Assembly: GCA_021464415.1 (NCBI GenBank)
Contig: CM038463.1
Coordinates: 3,596,001-3,660,000 of the forward strand
From: Lonicera japonica
Lineage: Eukaryota; Streptophyta; Magnoliopsida; Dipsacales; Caprifoliaceae
DNA length: 64,000 bases
Reading direction: 5' to 3'
Position 1 is the first letter of the stretch. Each line of letters opens with the position of its first letter. Positions 21,353-31,793 of the stretch are shown in pieces. A program made the position numbers and the translations under genes. The notes under the pieces were generated by a model. It worked only from the letters and a program-made list of their open reading frames with translations. It had not been told where the DNA came from and ran no database searches.

Positions 21353-21922
21353 GGAATAGCCCAAAAATAATAACTATGACTTGGGTTGATTTGACCTTGT
21401 GGGCCTGAAGACTCAGCTAACCCCAACTATATGACCAACATCAAACCTAACTCAAGAGAATGAGATTAGGTTTATAGCCAAATATATTATCAACGCTGAG
21501 CAGATATATCTTTACCAAGATGGTTGAGCTGATGTCATAATCAGCCGAGATGGTTGAGCTAATGTCATAATCGGCTGAGATGGTCGTGCTTGCTTGAAGA
21601 ATGGATAAGAACACTGACACCTATAAAATGCCAGAATAGTGGCCAAGTTTTGCCCTTTTTAGTTTTTTGCTGTTTACCTTGATGGAACATTTGTAACCCT
21701 AATTCTATACCTATAAATAAAATAAGGGAGGTTTAACTATAGAGAGAAAATTGGTAACTTGTATTCTTCTCCAAATTTATTACCTTCGAGCTAATATAAG
21801 CAACACACACAAAGGGAGGACATATTGCTAGAGTAGCATTAGCACTACTGGAGGAACCTACCTTATAAACATGAAGGCAAGGATTTTCCTTATGGGGAGA
21901 CCCAAATTTTTTGATACCCACA
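21353..21922 (+). repeat. gypsy 3' LTR (probable)
   Basis: It is preceded by the purine tract CTTAGGGGG at 21340-21348. It has TATA-like 'ctataaataaaataag' at 21711 and ends near 'gatacccaca' at 21922. A second purine-run-plus-'gtaattg' copy at 21267-21277 suggests a small duplication at the boundary. There is no second LTR in the window to prove the ends. Confidence 0.5.
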
Positions 21923-22960
21923 ATATATATATATATATATATATACATACATACAATAATCTAGCATATAAAGAATTAGTAAGTAATGGATAAAAATATA
22001 GAACAGTAAAAACTGGAAAAGAGTACGATATCTTGTACTAATGTCTTCTCTCCAATGGAAAAGTCACCCAAATTTTACCATCTTGAGACCACCTCTCTGT
22101 TAACTCTTGTTTCCACCATTCTGGTTGGACAGCCTGTCTTTTGGCCATTCATATCCTGCTTAACGGGATACTGCATACATATACTTTGTGGCACCTGCTA
22201 ATATGCTTCTTTTTTTATTATGTTCAAATACTTCCAAGTGCATGTGCTTTTTTATAAAGCCCCGTAGTGTTCTCTCTTTATATATTTTGATCGAGAACTT
22301 TCTGGTGGAATATCCCATATCCCCGTGACCAATGTAGTGCTCTGCTATTGATTAAAAAAAAAAAAAAAAAACCCAAACTTTGGCGACTGCCTCTTGAATG
22401 GCTATGCTTTTTGTTAACCTTTCCCATCCGTCTTGTGCCAAGGGGTGGGTGGGGTTGGGGTGGGAATGGAATGGAATTGGCTTCCTACCATAATATCTCT
22501 ATCAACATTTAGAGGTTGTTAAACTGTTACATGCATGATTGTTCTTTGCCAAATGAAAAATATTCTTTCAGAATTCAGAAACAACATAAAGCTGTTGAGT
22601 TCAAAGTTTTTAGCCCATGTGAATATATACTTCCAAGAAAAGAGAAGTGTAATAAAAAGAAGGAAAATGATAACTTGTGCCCTAATGTTAAGCATACTAT
22701 CAATAGAAATAATAATCAAGTGTGAGAACCCATACCATATTAAATGTGTATTTAAACTTTTTTCTTACTATAAATAACAAACAAGTCCTCATGGATCATA
22801 GTCGTTAACATAATAACATCTAAATAACACAATATAATAACAAGCAAGTCTCAAAACAATTCTAGGCACAATAAAATGAAGTAAGTCATATCATAATATA
22901 ATTAAGTCATGAATCATCATCATCTAAATGATCTCCTCATCCTTAATTCCACTTAATACA
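21923..22960. other. Intergenic, no gene seen
   Basis: A TA microsatellite lies at 21924-21946, an A-run near 22351-22371 and a G-rich stretch near 22441-22475. Short open readings occur but have no recognisable domain. Confidence 0.5.
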
Positions 22961-23185
22961 AGGAAAAATTATATACCACATATAAGTTATAATTTAATAA
23001 TTCTGGACAAAGTATATATATATATCACTTATAATTTATTAATTCCGGAAAATTATATATATATCATTTATAATTTAATAATTCTGGAAAAATTATCTAT
23101 ATCACTTATAATTTAATAATTCTAGACAAATTATATATATATATCACTAATAATTTAATAATTCTGGACAAATTATATATCAAGT
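22961..23185. repeat. ~40-bp tandem repeat
   Basis: The unit 'cacttataatttaataatt' followed by 'ctggacaaattatatatat' recurs about six times with small length changes in the TA part. It is AT-rich and noncoding. Confidence 0.85.
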
Positions 23186-23978
23186 GACGAGCAGAAATAA
23201 TGTGAGGAGCAGGAAAGGAGCAGAAATAACGGGAGGTGCAAAAATTAACTTGCTCTGTTCTTCCAAGAAAAAGAAAAAGAAGAAAGAAAAAAAATAGCAG
23301 CGTAACAGCGTGAGGAGAACTGCAGAAGCTGCTTGAGAGTGAGACGGCATTAAAACAAATAAGGTGCGTGAGATTAGGGTTTTTTAGAGTAAAAACAAAA
23401 CGCCTAGCTTGAGAAATCCCCTCTCCTTGATGCGCCCTCGCCTGGAGCCTAGGCGCCAAAATCCCTCGCCTTTCTGAATGGGATGGATGCACCTTGTAGT
23501 AGACGAACCCCTACCACTACGCCCAGAGGCGCTTGGAGCCTAGGCACGCTTTTGACAACTATGTATGCAACAAACTTGCAACCTACTTAAAGAACAATAA
23601 TGAAAGAAAGAAAAGGGAGGGAGGGAGGGAAAAATATCTAAATAAATATTTACAAAAGGATTTTTTTTTTTTTGAATGAATGTGTCACAGGATTAGTGCT
23701 CTTGGAGTAGTCGGCTGGCTCTGAACCTATGCGGTACAAATTCAGAAGCCGAGAGCAGCAAAGATAATTCCAGCAAAGGAAGAAGCAATCACAAACAAAC
23801 AAGCAACAGCACACACAAGTGAATCAAATAGCAACTAATCCTTCTATTAAAACAACCCGGCTCTTCAGAATCAATAAACACAAAGAAATAGAATATAAAA
23901 TAGTGCGGGTGGGTAGTGAAGCATATAAGTGAAAGAAGACGAAGAAAGAGAATATATAGGGTAGATGGGCACCTAGAA
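23186..23978. other. 3' flank of kelch gene A with a GCGCCTAGG-type repeat
   Basis: 23400-23560 contains 'ggagcctaggcgcc' and 'gcgcttggagcctaggc', words typical of a widespread plant repeat; similar words occur at 51800-52785. From about 23580 to 23978 the sequence resembles the 3' flank of kelch gene B (53450-53648), including 'cggctcttcagaatcaa' against 'cagctcttcagaatcaa', so it is probably 3' untranslated sequence of the gene. Confidence 0.5.
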
Positions 23979-25451
23979 TTAAAATGCAATGACATTGTAG
24001 AGCAAAATACCATGAGCGACAAATTGTTCACATCGATCAATAACAGCACGCAATCGATTCCGTCGGTTGCACATACCAACCCAAAACTTCAAGCAGGTGA
24101 TATATAGAGTTTGTTTTGGTGCATTTTCAGTCGGGTGGGGGGAATGACCCCAAACAATGCACAGCTTTCCCTTGCCAAGGTAAACCATAAATGCTTTTCT
24201 GTAAGTTACTTGACCTGTGGGCAACATGTTGTCAAAACCGTGGACCCGTTCAAAGGATGGTATAGGCACGGATGAATCACGGGCATACAGTTTCCGATTG
24301 CAAAACGTGTATATAAGATGACCCACAGCCACAGAGGTAGATCTTGATGCATGGCCAGGATCTCGGAGGTAACGTTGGTCACGGGGAATGGGTGCAGCAA
24401 AGGAGCACTCCCATTTGGCAGTGGCGAGATTGAAGGTGTGTACTTCAGAAAAATCCGTAATGACACAAAGTTCACTTCGATTCTCAGTGTCAATCAATGT
24501 AGTATCAGTTATTGCGGTGGGATAGTTAATATATCCCACTCCTCCTCGGTTAAAAGGATGGGGGCACGGGCTCCATGAGCTTGAGGAGGGATCAAAGACC
24601 AACCCCATGAATGTAGAAGGACCAGAACCATGTTGGGTAAGCATTTCACCAAAAGCATAGACATTACCATCTAAGGGGGAAGCTACACCAATCCAGATTT
24701 TTAGTTGTGAGGGCATTGAGGGGAGTTCTTCCCAAACAGGAGGAGGATTAGTAGATGCAAAATCACAAACGAAGGCCTTTGAAGAGTAATTGCTCCTTCT
24801 GCCATTGACAAAAAAATCAACACCCCCAAAAGCATAAACAAGTTTCTGATTATCTGATGGGGCGGGTGGGATTACACAAAAGATAAAAGGCGTGGTGGGG
24901 GGCATATTAGAAATTGGAGTTAGACGTATACGCTTCTGCGGCGGGTGGTGGTGCTTATTCTTCTTGTTGTTGCTTTTGGGTTTAGGGGCTTCAACAGGGG
25001 TGTTTGACGGGTCGAGTTTAATCCAACTGAAGGCTTCGATGTCAGTTCTTATGCAGAAATATAGATTAATGTGCCTCTTAGGTTCTTCAGGGGGTGTGAT
25101 TATGGTGATGCTAGTGGTGGTGGTGCTGCTCTTGGCAACTGTGGTGATTAGAGGTTTAAGTAAATGAAACTTACTATTCTTCTGCTCTTCTTTCTCGGTG
25201 GAGCATCGGACGAGACCGCGATGCTCCGGCTCAGTTGTTTCCTCCTCCTTCTTCTGCTTCTTCGAGTCCGCCGAAGAAGAGCATCGAACTAGACCCCTAG
25301 GCTGAGGCCGAGGCTCTTCAGCGCTTTCCCTCTTCTTCTTCTTCTTCTTCTCCGATTCCATCTCCATCTGAGCAGCAACGGCGGCGCAAGCTAATTCTAT
25401 GCAGGAACTCTTGGTTCCGTTCTTTGATTGTGTGGGTTTCAGCTTTCTCAA
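23979..25451 (-). CDS. Kelch/galactose-oxidase-type beta-propeller protein A
   Basis: An uninterrupted 490-codon frame. The first 30 residues are probably untranslated: a TATA-like element lies at 25467-25472, and the paralogue starts MESEKK, so Met31 (25361) or Met29 is the likelier start. The N-terminal part is basic and low-complexity and carries the word GLVRCS twice. From residue about 100 a globular part follows: RHINLYFCIRTDIEAFSWIK, LVYAFGG, KAFVCDFASTNPPPVWEELP, GNVYAFGE, GLVFDPSSSSWSPCPHPF and GHLIYTF. The -VYAFGG- and -W-ELP-MP- words are kelch blade features. The end is VGMCNRRNRLRAVIDRC and a hydrophobic tail. No F-box is visible. Kelch propellers usually mediate protein contacts; the partner is unknown. 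Helitron-like DNA lies about 130 bases upstream. Confidence 0.8.
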   Translation of the reverse strand: MRKLKPTQSKNGTKSSCIELACAAVAAQMEMESEKKKKKKRESAEEPRPQPRGLVRCSSSADSKKQKKEEETTEPEHRGLVRCSTEKEEQKNSKFHLLKPLITTVAKSSTTTTSITIITPPEEPKRHINLYFCIRTDIEAFSWIKLDPSNTPVEAPKPKSNNKKNKHHHPPQKRIRLTPISNMPPTTPFIFCVIPPAPSDNQKLVYAFGGVDFFVNGRRSNYSSKAFVCDFASTNPPPVWEELPSMPSQLKIWIGVASPLDGNVYAFGEMLTQHGSGPSTFMGLVFDPSSSSWSPCPHPFNRGGVGYINYPTAITDTTLIDTENRSELCVITDFSEVHTFNLATAKWECSFAAPIPRDQRYLRDPGHASRSTSVAVGHLIYTFCNRKLYARDSSVPIPSFERVHGFDNMLPTGQVTYRKAFMVYLGKGKLCIVWGHSPHPTENAPKQTLYITCLKFWVGMCNRRNRLRAVIDRCEQFVAHGILLYNVIAF

Positions 25452-25466
25452 AATACTAGATTTACG

Positions 25467-25472
25467 TTTATA
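25467..25472 (-). promoter_or_regulatory. Candidate TATA box of kelch gene A
   Basis: The minus strand reads TATAAA in an AT-rich context, about 106 bases upstream of Met31. If used, transcription would begin near 25437, downstream of Met1 (25451), which supports the internal start. Confidence 0.4.
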
Positions 25473-25584
25473 AAATATTACTTTAACATTACCTTATCTA
25501 CTGTATTATTATAATTTTATTTTTAGATAGTATTATCATAAAGTTGCTTTTACCTTTATAAAATATTACTTTTTTATTAAATAA

Positions 25585-28215
25585 TCTACTAATAATATCT
25601 ATATCTATCTATATATATATATATATATATTATACAAAAATGGAGGAAGTGCATAAAATTTTGACACATCTCCATCATTAATATAGAGCATTTGCTTTAA
25701 CAGTTGTGCATCATTATATAAACCGTCATAAGTCATACCTCTTCGTTTTCGTTCCTATCTCTTTGTCTTTCTTGCCTTATTTTCTAAAATCATTAGTTCC
25801 CTTTTCAACTTCAGTATGCAAATTCATTTATTTATGTTATGCTTATTCCTCCTCATTTTATTCGACTATTTATCTCTCCTCTTCATTCACATCTCTTCCT
25901 TCACCCACTAAACTTTTGTTTTTCTATTGCATGCCATTCAAAAAGTTTAAAGCATCTTTCAATCCTCTCTTCGTTGAATTTTTCTTGGGTTAGTAAGGTA
26001 TGATTTCTCATGGTATTTGATTTCATTGATATTCAATGTGGTTTGATCATTTTCATTAAGCATATTTGATTGAAATATGATGAATTACTTGAATTGATGA
26101 TGCCTTATGGTTCTAATGTGTATGCCGCCTATTTAACGAAATGCCATAGTTAGAGGAAGTTCAATATAAATATAGTAAGTTGCCATTCTTCTCTACTTAC
26201 AATTCCTTTATCTATTTCCCTTGAATTTACTAGCTTCATGTTATAGTCTTTCTATAACAAACAAATTAAATAAATATTTGCACGCTTGCACTTGGTTTCC
26301 AAAATCAATGCCGAAAAACTTCATAGGTAATGGATGCCCAATTAAGTACATTGTAATTACTGTTTTAATACGTACTTATATAAGTTTCCAAAAGGTGAAA
26401 TAAATAGTTCGCAACTATCGTTTTAATACATACTTATATAATTTTGTAAAAGGTGAAATTTATCTTTACTATTTTTGTCTCATTCGAGTATGAAACCGAA
26501 TTGTGCAATTTTTTTTAATGTGATGTTATTAATGATATATGAGATGCATAATATGCTATCCTAATTGCATGTGCCCATTAAATTTGTTGTTTCTTTCTTT
26601 ATTTTTCATTTACGTCCCCATAATTTTGGCGTTTCAACTTTCTTCATATCTTCTTATTTGGATCCACGTTCATATAATTAATTTAGGTCACCATTAGTTA
26701 TTTTCGTCCTTCAAATAGAGCCTCAGTGTTTACGTATGAATTCTTAATGTTCTATTAGGTAACGATTATCAAATTATATATTCTTTGTCTTTTCTTCTAT
26801 TTGCTCTATGCATTCACAAATCTTAAGGCCGAAGTGGGTAATACTGAAATGAGATTCTCCTTTGGCGTGGGTTTCCCCTTTTTGTTCAATTTAATCGTCC
26901 TTGATATTTAACAATATTTGTTCTCATGTAGGTTAAAAGGGGCTCAAATTTTGTGTCATCGAAGTCTTAATCCAATTATAAGTAGACAAGTTGCATTGTG
27001 GAAATGTCGGGGACCAAAAATTGGTAGGAATGTAAATATAGCTCGAATTGCCTCGGATAAGAATGCATTTTTGGTCACGACAATAATCATATGATGTTGA
27101 AATCGTATATATAATTACGCCGTCTTAAATCTATAATAACAACTTTTTTGTTTTAGAAGTCTCAAGTTCATAATGCCAATTTCCTTTGGCAACATAATTA
27201 ATGTATCAAAATCTCACAATAGAAAATAAGTTGTAATCTTGATTATTAATTATATTGACTTCACCCTGGCGGACAACTTTTCCCCCTTCCCCTGACCACT
27301 GTTCCAACGGAACAAAAAAAAATTCACTGATTTGGTAATAGTAGTGTTCATGTTGGAATTATATACATAATATTATGATGTGGTACTTAGATCAGTTATT
27401 ACCTAAACTTACTACACAATTTTTATTGTTGCAGAAAATTAATTATGTTATAAACGAGGGAAAGCAAAACGAATAGATGATTTTTGTATCATGATGATTT
27501 TTGAAACATGAAGTATCTCTTTCTTTCTTTTTACTCCCAATAATAATTTTGAATTGTTTTGTGTTAGTCCAATTTTGTTATTGCGTATCTATTTTCTATT
27601 TTTATTTTTGTCAATATATTGTGTATCTAATTCATTCATGTATGATGGGTAAAAAATGACCTGCATACATTTTTATATTATTGCATCAAAGAATAATTTA
27701 TACACACATTGTTTTAGATTAACTCAGTTATGATGAGTTCAAAGGAGTGAAGTATGATTACTAAAACTCATTTGTCCTAAAATCCTGTCTTGAAAGACTT
27801 CATGGATGTGCCTTATGAAGTTACTCATCGTGTGCCTCATTTGTCCTAAAATCCATGTCTTTTTACCATGAAATTGTTAAAACGGGAATATTAAAGTTAC
27901 TCATAGTGTGCCTTATGAAGAAATATTCACATTTAAACATTTTATTTGCAGATGCTATAACTTTTGAATTTGTGACTACCAATACCGAAGAGATGAAAAT
28001 TGCACCTTCTCTTTCAGGTTTTATTGCTTTTTTTTCCTAATTTTTTTATGATTATATGATTTGCCTTTTTTTTGTTTGATTCTTTCTTCTATATTCTTTT
28101 AGTAAATTATGTGATTTTTCTAAAAATTGTATTTGTTAAATGTTTTTATAATAGATTATTCTACATAGTTAATATAAATTGTGAGACGCCCGTGCACGCA
28201 CTGGTTGAAAACTAG
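25585..28215 (+). mobile_element. Helitron-like element, non-autonomous (3' end well defined)
   Basis: The 3' end is CCCGTGCACGCACTGG, a hairpin with one mismatch, followed 11 bases later by CTAG (28212-28215) and then T. Hairpin plus CTRR inserted between A and T is the Helitron 3' signature. The 5' end is unclear: a TC start lies somewhere in the TA-rich stretch 25585-25612, just before 'aaaaatggaggaagtgc'. No Rep or helicase coding is seen in between. Confidence 0.6.
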
Positions 28216-28667
28216 TATATTAATAAAACGGAAGAAGTAACATCCTCTCTCCTATTAATTATCCGCATTAATAATCCACTTCCTCCTTGATAATACTAAT
28301 CCACTTCATCCGTAATAATCATATATTATCTTCTCACTTATTAATTGCTATTATAATTACCGTAATAATAACACATCTAATACCAATACACTAATTATCA
28401 TAATAATCTATATTATTTATTATTATTATAATTATTATAACAGTAAAATCTAGGAATTGTAATAATTATATTTAGTGATAAATAATTTTTATTATGAAAC
28501 ATTTATTTACTTATTTTTTACAAAAATTCATTTTTCATATTGACATCTATACTTAGCATATATTAGTATTATTGAAGGAACAAGAAGAGGTTGCCCTATT
28601 TATTGTACTCTTTAATGTTTCTTTTTTATTTTTCTTTTTTGAAATTATCTATTTAAGCATGAACTGA

Positions 28668-28706
<39 letters not shown>

Positions 28707-28908
28707 GCAAAAATTCATCATTTTACCCGCGTTATTTTGAGCTTTCACTGTTTTTATTATTTGAATTAATTGTGTGTTTTATTGTATAGTTTAGGCTATA
28801 TTTTACATGGATTTGTAGTGATTTTATTCAATTTTTGTTCATTATTACATAATTTTTTTTAATAATAATTTGAATACCAATCCGTATATCGCACGGGTTT
28901 GTAACTAG
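28216..28908 (+). mobile_element. Second Helitron-like segment, abutting the first
   Basis: It begins 'tatattaataaaacggaaga', a typical Helitron 5' region lacking its first bases. It ends with a weak CCGT...ACGG hairpin and GTAACTAG (CTAG at 28905-28908), then T. The interior is AT-rich with a (TTA)n tract at 28673-28706. It may be an outer element into whose 5' end the first one inserted. Confidence 0.5.
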
Positions 28909-29074
28909 TTACTTTGTATTATACAATAATTTACTGCGCTATAAAACCAAAGAGCTATTTTAATTATTATTAAAATTCCATAAATCCCCATTTGTCCTGC
29001 CTCTCCTTTCGAAAGCTAAACACTGGTTCGATTTGTGCGCAGTACGTGCCTAAAAAATCAACTATGAAATAGTT

Positions 29075-29600
29075 TAATAATCAAGTTAGTTTGATGGGCA
29101 AGATTAGGAATGTTTTGGCAAATTTGAAAATATAACTATCAAACTGAACCGATTCGTAAAAAATTGAACCAAAAAAAACTTGAAATCGTAATAAAAAAAA
29201 ACAATACTTAATATATTTGGTTCGGGTTTGGAACGTGACATTATAAAACCTAACCGAACTAAACTGAATCAATAAATATGTGACTCTAAAATAATATTAT
29301 ATCACTATTTAAAATTTTATGTTCATAAAATTTACAAAGTCTATTGAGAAATTGACTTTTTGGATTATTATGAATATTGAAACTATATCATAATTGTAGA
29401 AGATATTTTTTCGATCAAAAATAAGTGTTTTCTTACTATTTATTTAGTTTTTAAAAAAAAATATGAAAGCCAAAATAAACTTTACTGAAAAGTTTAGTTC
29501 AGAATTGGATTTGAAAAATTTAGAAACCAAACTTTCAAATTCAATTTAGGTTTGGGTTTTTAATTTTTACCCCAACTGAAATAAAAAAACACCCCTAGGT
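29075..29600. repeat. Dispersed GGTTCGG-rich repeat, copy 2 (no pararetrovirus insert)
   Basis: It is inverted relative to 7888-8785. 'tttggttcgggtttggaacg' and 'gactctaaaataatatta' have complements in copy 1. Unlike copy 1, it runs straight through the position where the pararetrovirus fragment sits, over AT-rich sequence. Confidence 0.65.
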
Positions 29601-29604
29601 AAGA

Positions 29605-29830
29605 CAAGACAATGAGATAGGATAATTTTATCTTATCCCATACTTAGTATTGTTGAGAATCAGATATTTGTTGGATTTTTATTTGTCTCTCTTCTTATCT
29701 CATTGGAAAATGGATTAAATAATTTTATCTAGAAGGTGAAACTATTTTTAATCCTACTTTAGAGGTGAGACTATTTTTAGTTCGAATGAGATCATATAAT
29801 TATATTCAACCGTTTTATACAAAGTGCCAA
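29605..29830 (+). repeat. Repeat shared with 61105-61290
   Basis: 'gagataggataattttatc', 'gaggtgagactatttttag' and neighbouring words recur in the same order at 61105-61290. It is noncoding. Confidence 0.65.
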
Positions 29831-29970
29831 ACGTAGACCTATAGCACAATGATAATATATCATTAGCATGTGTATCGGCAAGAAATAGATTTTCAAAAGC
29901 AGCTTCACTTATTAATGATAAGAAATCAAATTTTATACTTGCTTTAAGTGGAAAATTACCTTAAACTACT

Positions 29971-30111
29971 TGTTAAAGATACATAATTATCTTTTCATTT
30001 AATTGTATTATTCACATATCATTATATCATTTTCATATTTGTAATTTCTCTTCTTGTATTTAAACACATCTCCAATAGAGAAGAATATACAAAACAATTC
30101 TAAATCTTTCA
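29971..30111 (+). repeat. 5' LTR of copia 2 (141 bp, internally deleted)
   Basis: It starts TGTTAAAGAT and ends ATCTTTCA. Compared with the 3' LTR it lacks about 83 bases after 'gatacataat'. TATA-like and CTTCTTGTATTTAA sequences are present before 'acacatctcc'. Confidence 0.85.
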
Positions 30112-30329
30112 TGGTATTAGAGCCTTACTTCTTTCCCTTGCTACCTTTTTTTTTTTGAAATTTCTTACAAGCCTCTCTTTTTTCTGTGTTTTTTCACACC
30201 TCCTTACAAAAGGCTTTTCTCATAAACCTTTAACCCTTTATTCTCTTATTTCTCCATGGCAGTGCTACATCTACCATTTCTGGTATCATAGTTACCCCCT
30301 CGAGTTTTGCACCACTGCAAATCTCCCTT

Positions 30330-31210
30330 TCTACACTGAATGTGTTTCACTTTTTAAGGTGTAATGATCATAACTATCTCTTTTGGGTGCGACAAATGAC
30401 CCCCTTCCTCACTGGTAATGATTTTATGAAGTATGTTGATGGTTCATACCCTGCCCCTCCCGAATATCTCCCAAATGTTAGTAGTGCTCCTTCTTCTCGA
30501 AATCCAACATTTAAAATTTGGGAGCAGGTAGATCAGTTAATTTTTAGTTATATTACTTCCACTCATCTGATTCAATTTTGGCTTTGGTTATTGGTACTTT
30601 TACACCTTCTGAGACTTGGGAATGCCTTTGTCGCCATTTTACGCAAAAATCTATTATTAATGCGTTAAATATTCGATTTCAACTCAGGTCCATTATAAAG
30701 GGCAACGGGTCTATATCATAATATTTTCAAAATGCCAAGAGTTTGGTTGATTCGTTGACTGCAATTAATGAACATGTTTCCAATGTTGATTTAGTAACAA
30801 CTATCCTTCGTGGCTCGGGTCCTGATTACGCTATAATTATGATAGCTATTCTGAACTTCCCACCTTTACCGGTATTTTAAGATCTTCGAGCTCGGCTCAT
30901 TTCTTATGAAACCCAAATTACTACTCCCGCGATTCCACTGATCACTCAAACTGCTCTAGTGGCAACTCAAACTCGAAATCACTATCCAAACTTGACTCTG
31001 ATTTGTAACAATTTTAGTAATGCATATCGCTCTAATAATCGTGGGAACAAGAATCGCAGCCGCACTTCATCTAGTAATCATGGTAGTGAAAATCGACACA
31101 CCAAGTACAACGAAACCTAGAATAATAGCAATGGCAGTTGGCATGTTAATCAAGGTTCCACTGGTATTCTTGGAGTTCCTCCTGAGCGTCAACTTTGCTT
31201 AAATTCCGGT
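30330..31210 (+). pseudogene. copia 2 gag
   Basis: The reading begins HFLRCNDHNYLFWVRQMTPF, LTGNDFMKYVDGSYPAPPEY, the classic copia Gag N-terminal (DUF/Retrotran_gag_3-like) pattern. It goes on with IINALNIRFQLRSI, KSLVDSLTAINEHVS and LRGSGPDYAIIM. The C-terminal Asn/Ser/Arg-rich part ends PPERQLCLNSGHLA, a worn zinc knuckle. Frame changes occur near 30580 and stops near 30720 and 30880. Confidence 0.8.
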
Positions 31211-31289
31211 CACCTTGCTCCCACAAGTCCTTAACACTATGCCATTACAACCCTTCTCCAAACTGCCTTCGTGGGTTTACAAGTAGCTC

Positions 31290-31788
31290 AATCAAGCGAT
31301 CCAAATTAGTATCTAGATACAAATGCAACTCATCGTATGACCAGCAATGTTACTGTTATGCAAGATCAAACTGCTTACTCTGGTAATGCATCTGTTTTAC
31401 TTGGAAATGGGGATACATTTGCAATAGCTAAAACTGGTACCATTCCAATATCTTTTGGTTCTCGCACATTCTAACTTAAGACCACTTATCATGTTCCCTC
31501 CATGCATAATAATTTACTATCAGTTGCTCAGTTCACTAAAGATAACATTTTGTCATTCACCTTCTATCCTTCTGGTTATTTTATTTCTGACTTAAACTCT
31601 GGTATTACCCAATGTAAGGATGGTCTATATCTTATCTCGCTATGTCCAATTACTTCATCTACATAAAGTGCTTTTTCCACCTAGTTATGGAACAATAGAC
31701 TCGGACATCCGTCTTCTAAAATTTTATCATTTCTAGGTTTAAACAAATTGTTAAGTTCTGACTTTAAACTTAAATAGATGTTTTTGTC
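31290..31788 (+). pseudogene. copia 2 protease and start of pre-integrase domain
   Basis: It reads YLDTNATHRMTSN, where an active element has D-T/S-G-A-T, so the catalytic Gly is Asn. It is followed by LLGNGDTFAIAKTGTIPISF, TYHVPSMHNNLLSVAQFTKD and WNNRLGHPSSKIL. The frame would continue as CFCQGC directly across the solo LTR site. Confidence 0.8.
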
Positions 31789-31793
31789 AAGGA

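Larger units (their letters stand above)
19005..21922 (+). mobile_element. Ty3/gypsy retrotransposon remnant (gag, PR, partial RT, 3' LTR)
   Basis: The plus-strand order is gag, protease, start of RT, then directly a polypurine tract and LTR. RNase H and integrase are missing. The gag and RT wording resembles the plant Tat/Ogre-like side of Ty3/gypsy. No 5' LTR is recognisable before 19005, where the right arm of the inverted repeat ends. Confidence 0.8.

Noticed and set aside
22961..23185. CRISPR-like regular repeat
   Set aside because: The units are contiguous AT-rich tandem repeats with no unique spacers, in a plant nuclear context.
23979..25451. F-box/kelch protein assignment for the paralogue pair
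   Set aside because: No F-box motif can be found in the N-terminal tail of either protein, so only the kelch/propeller part is claimed.
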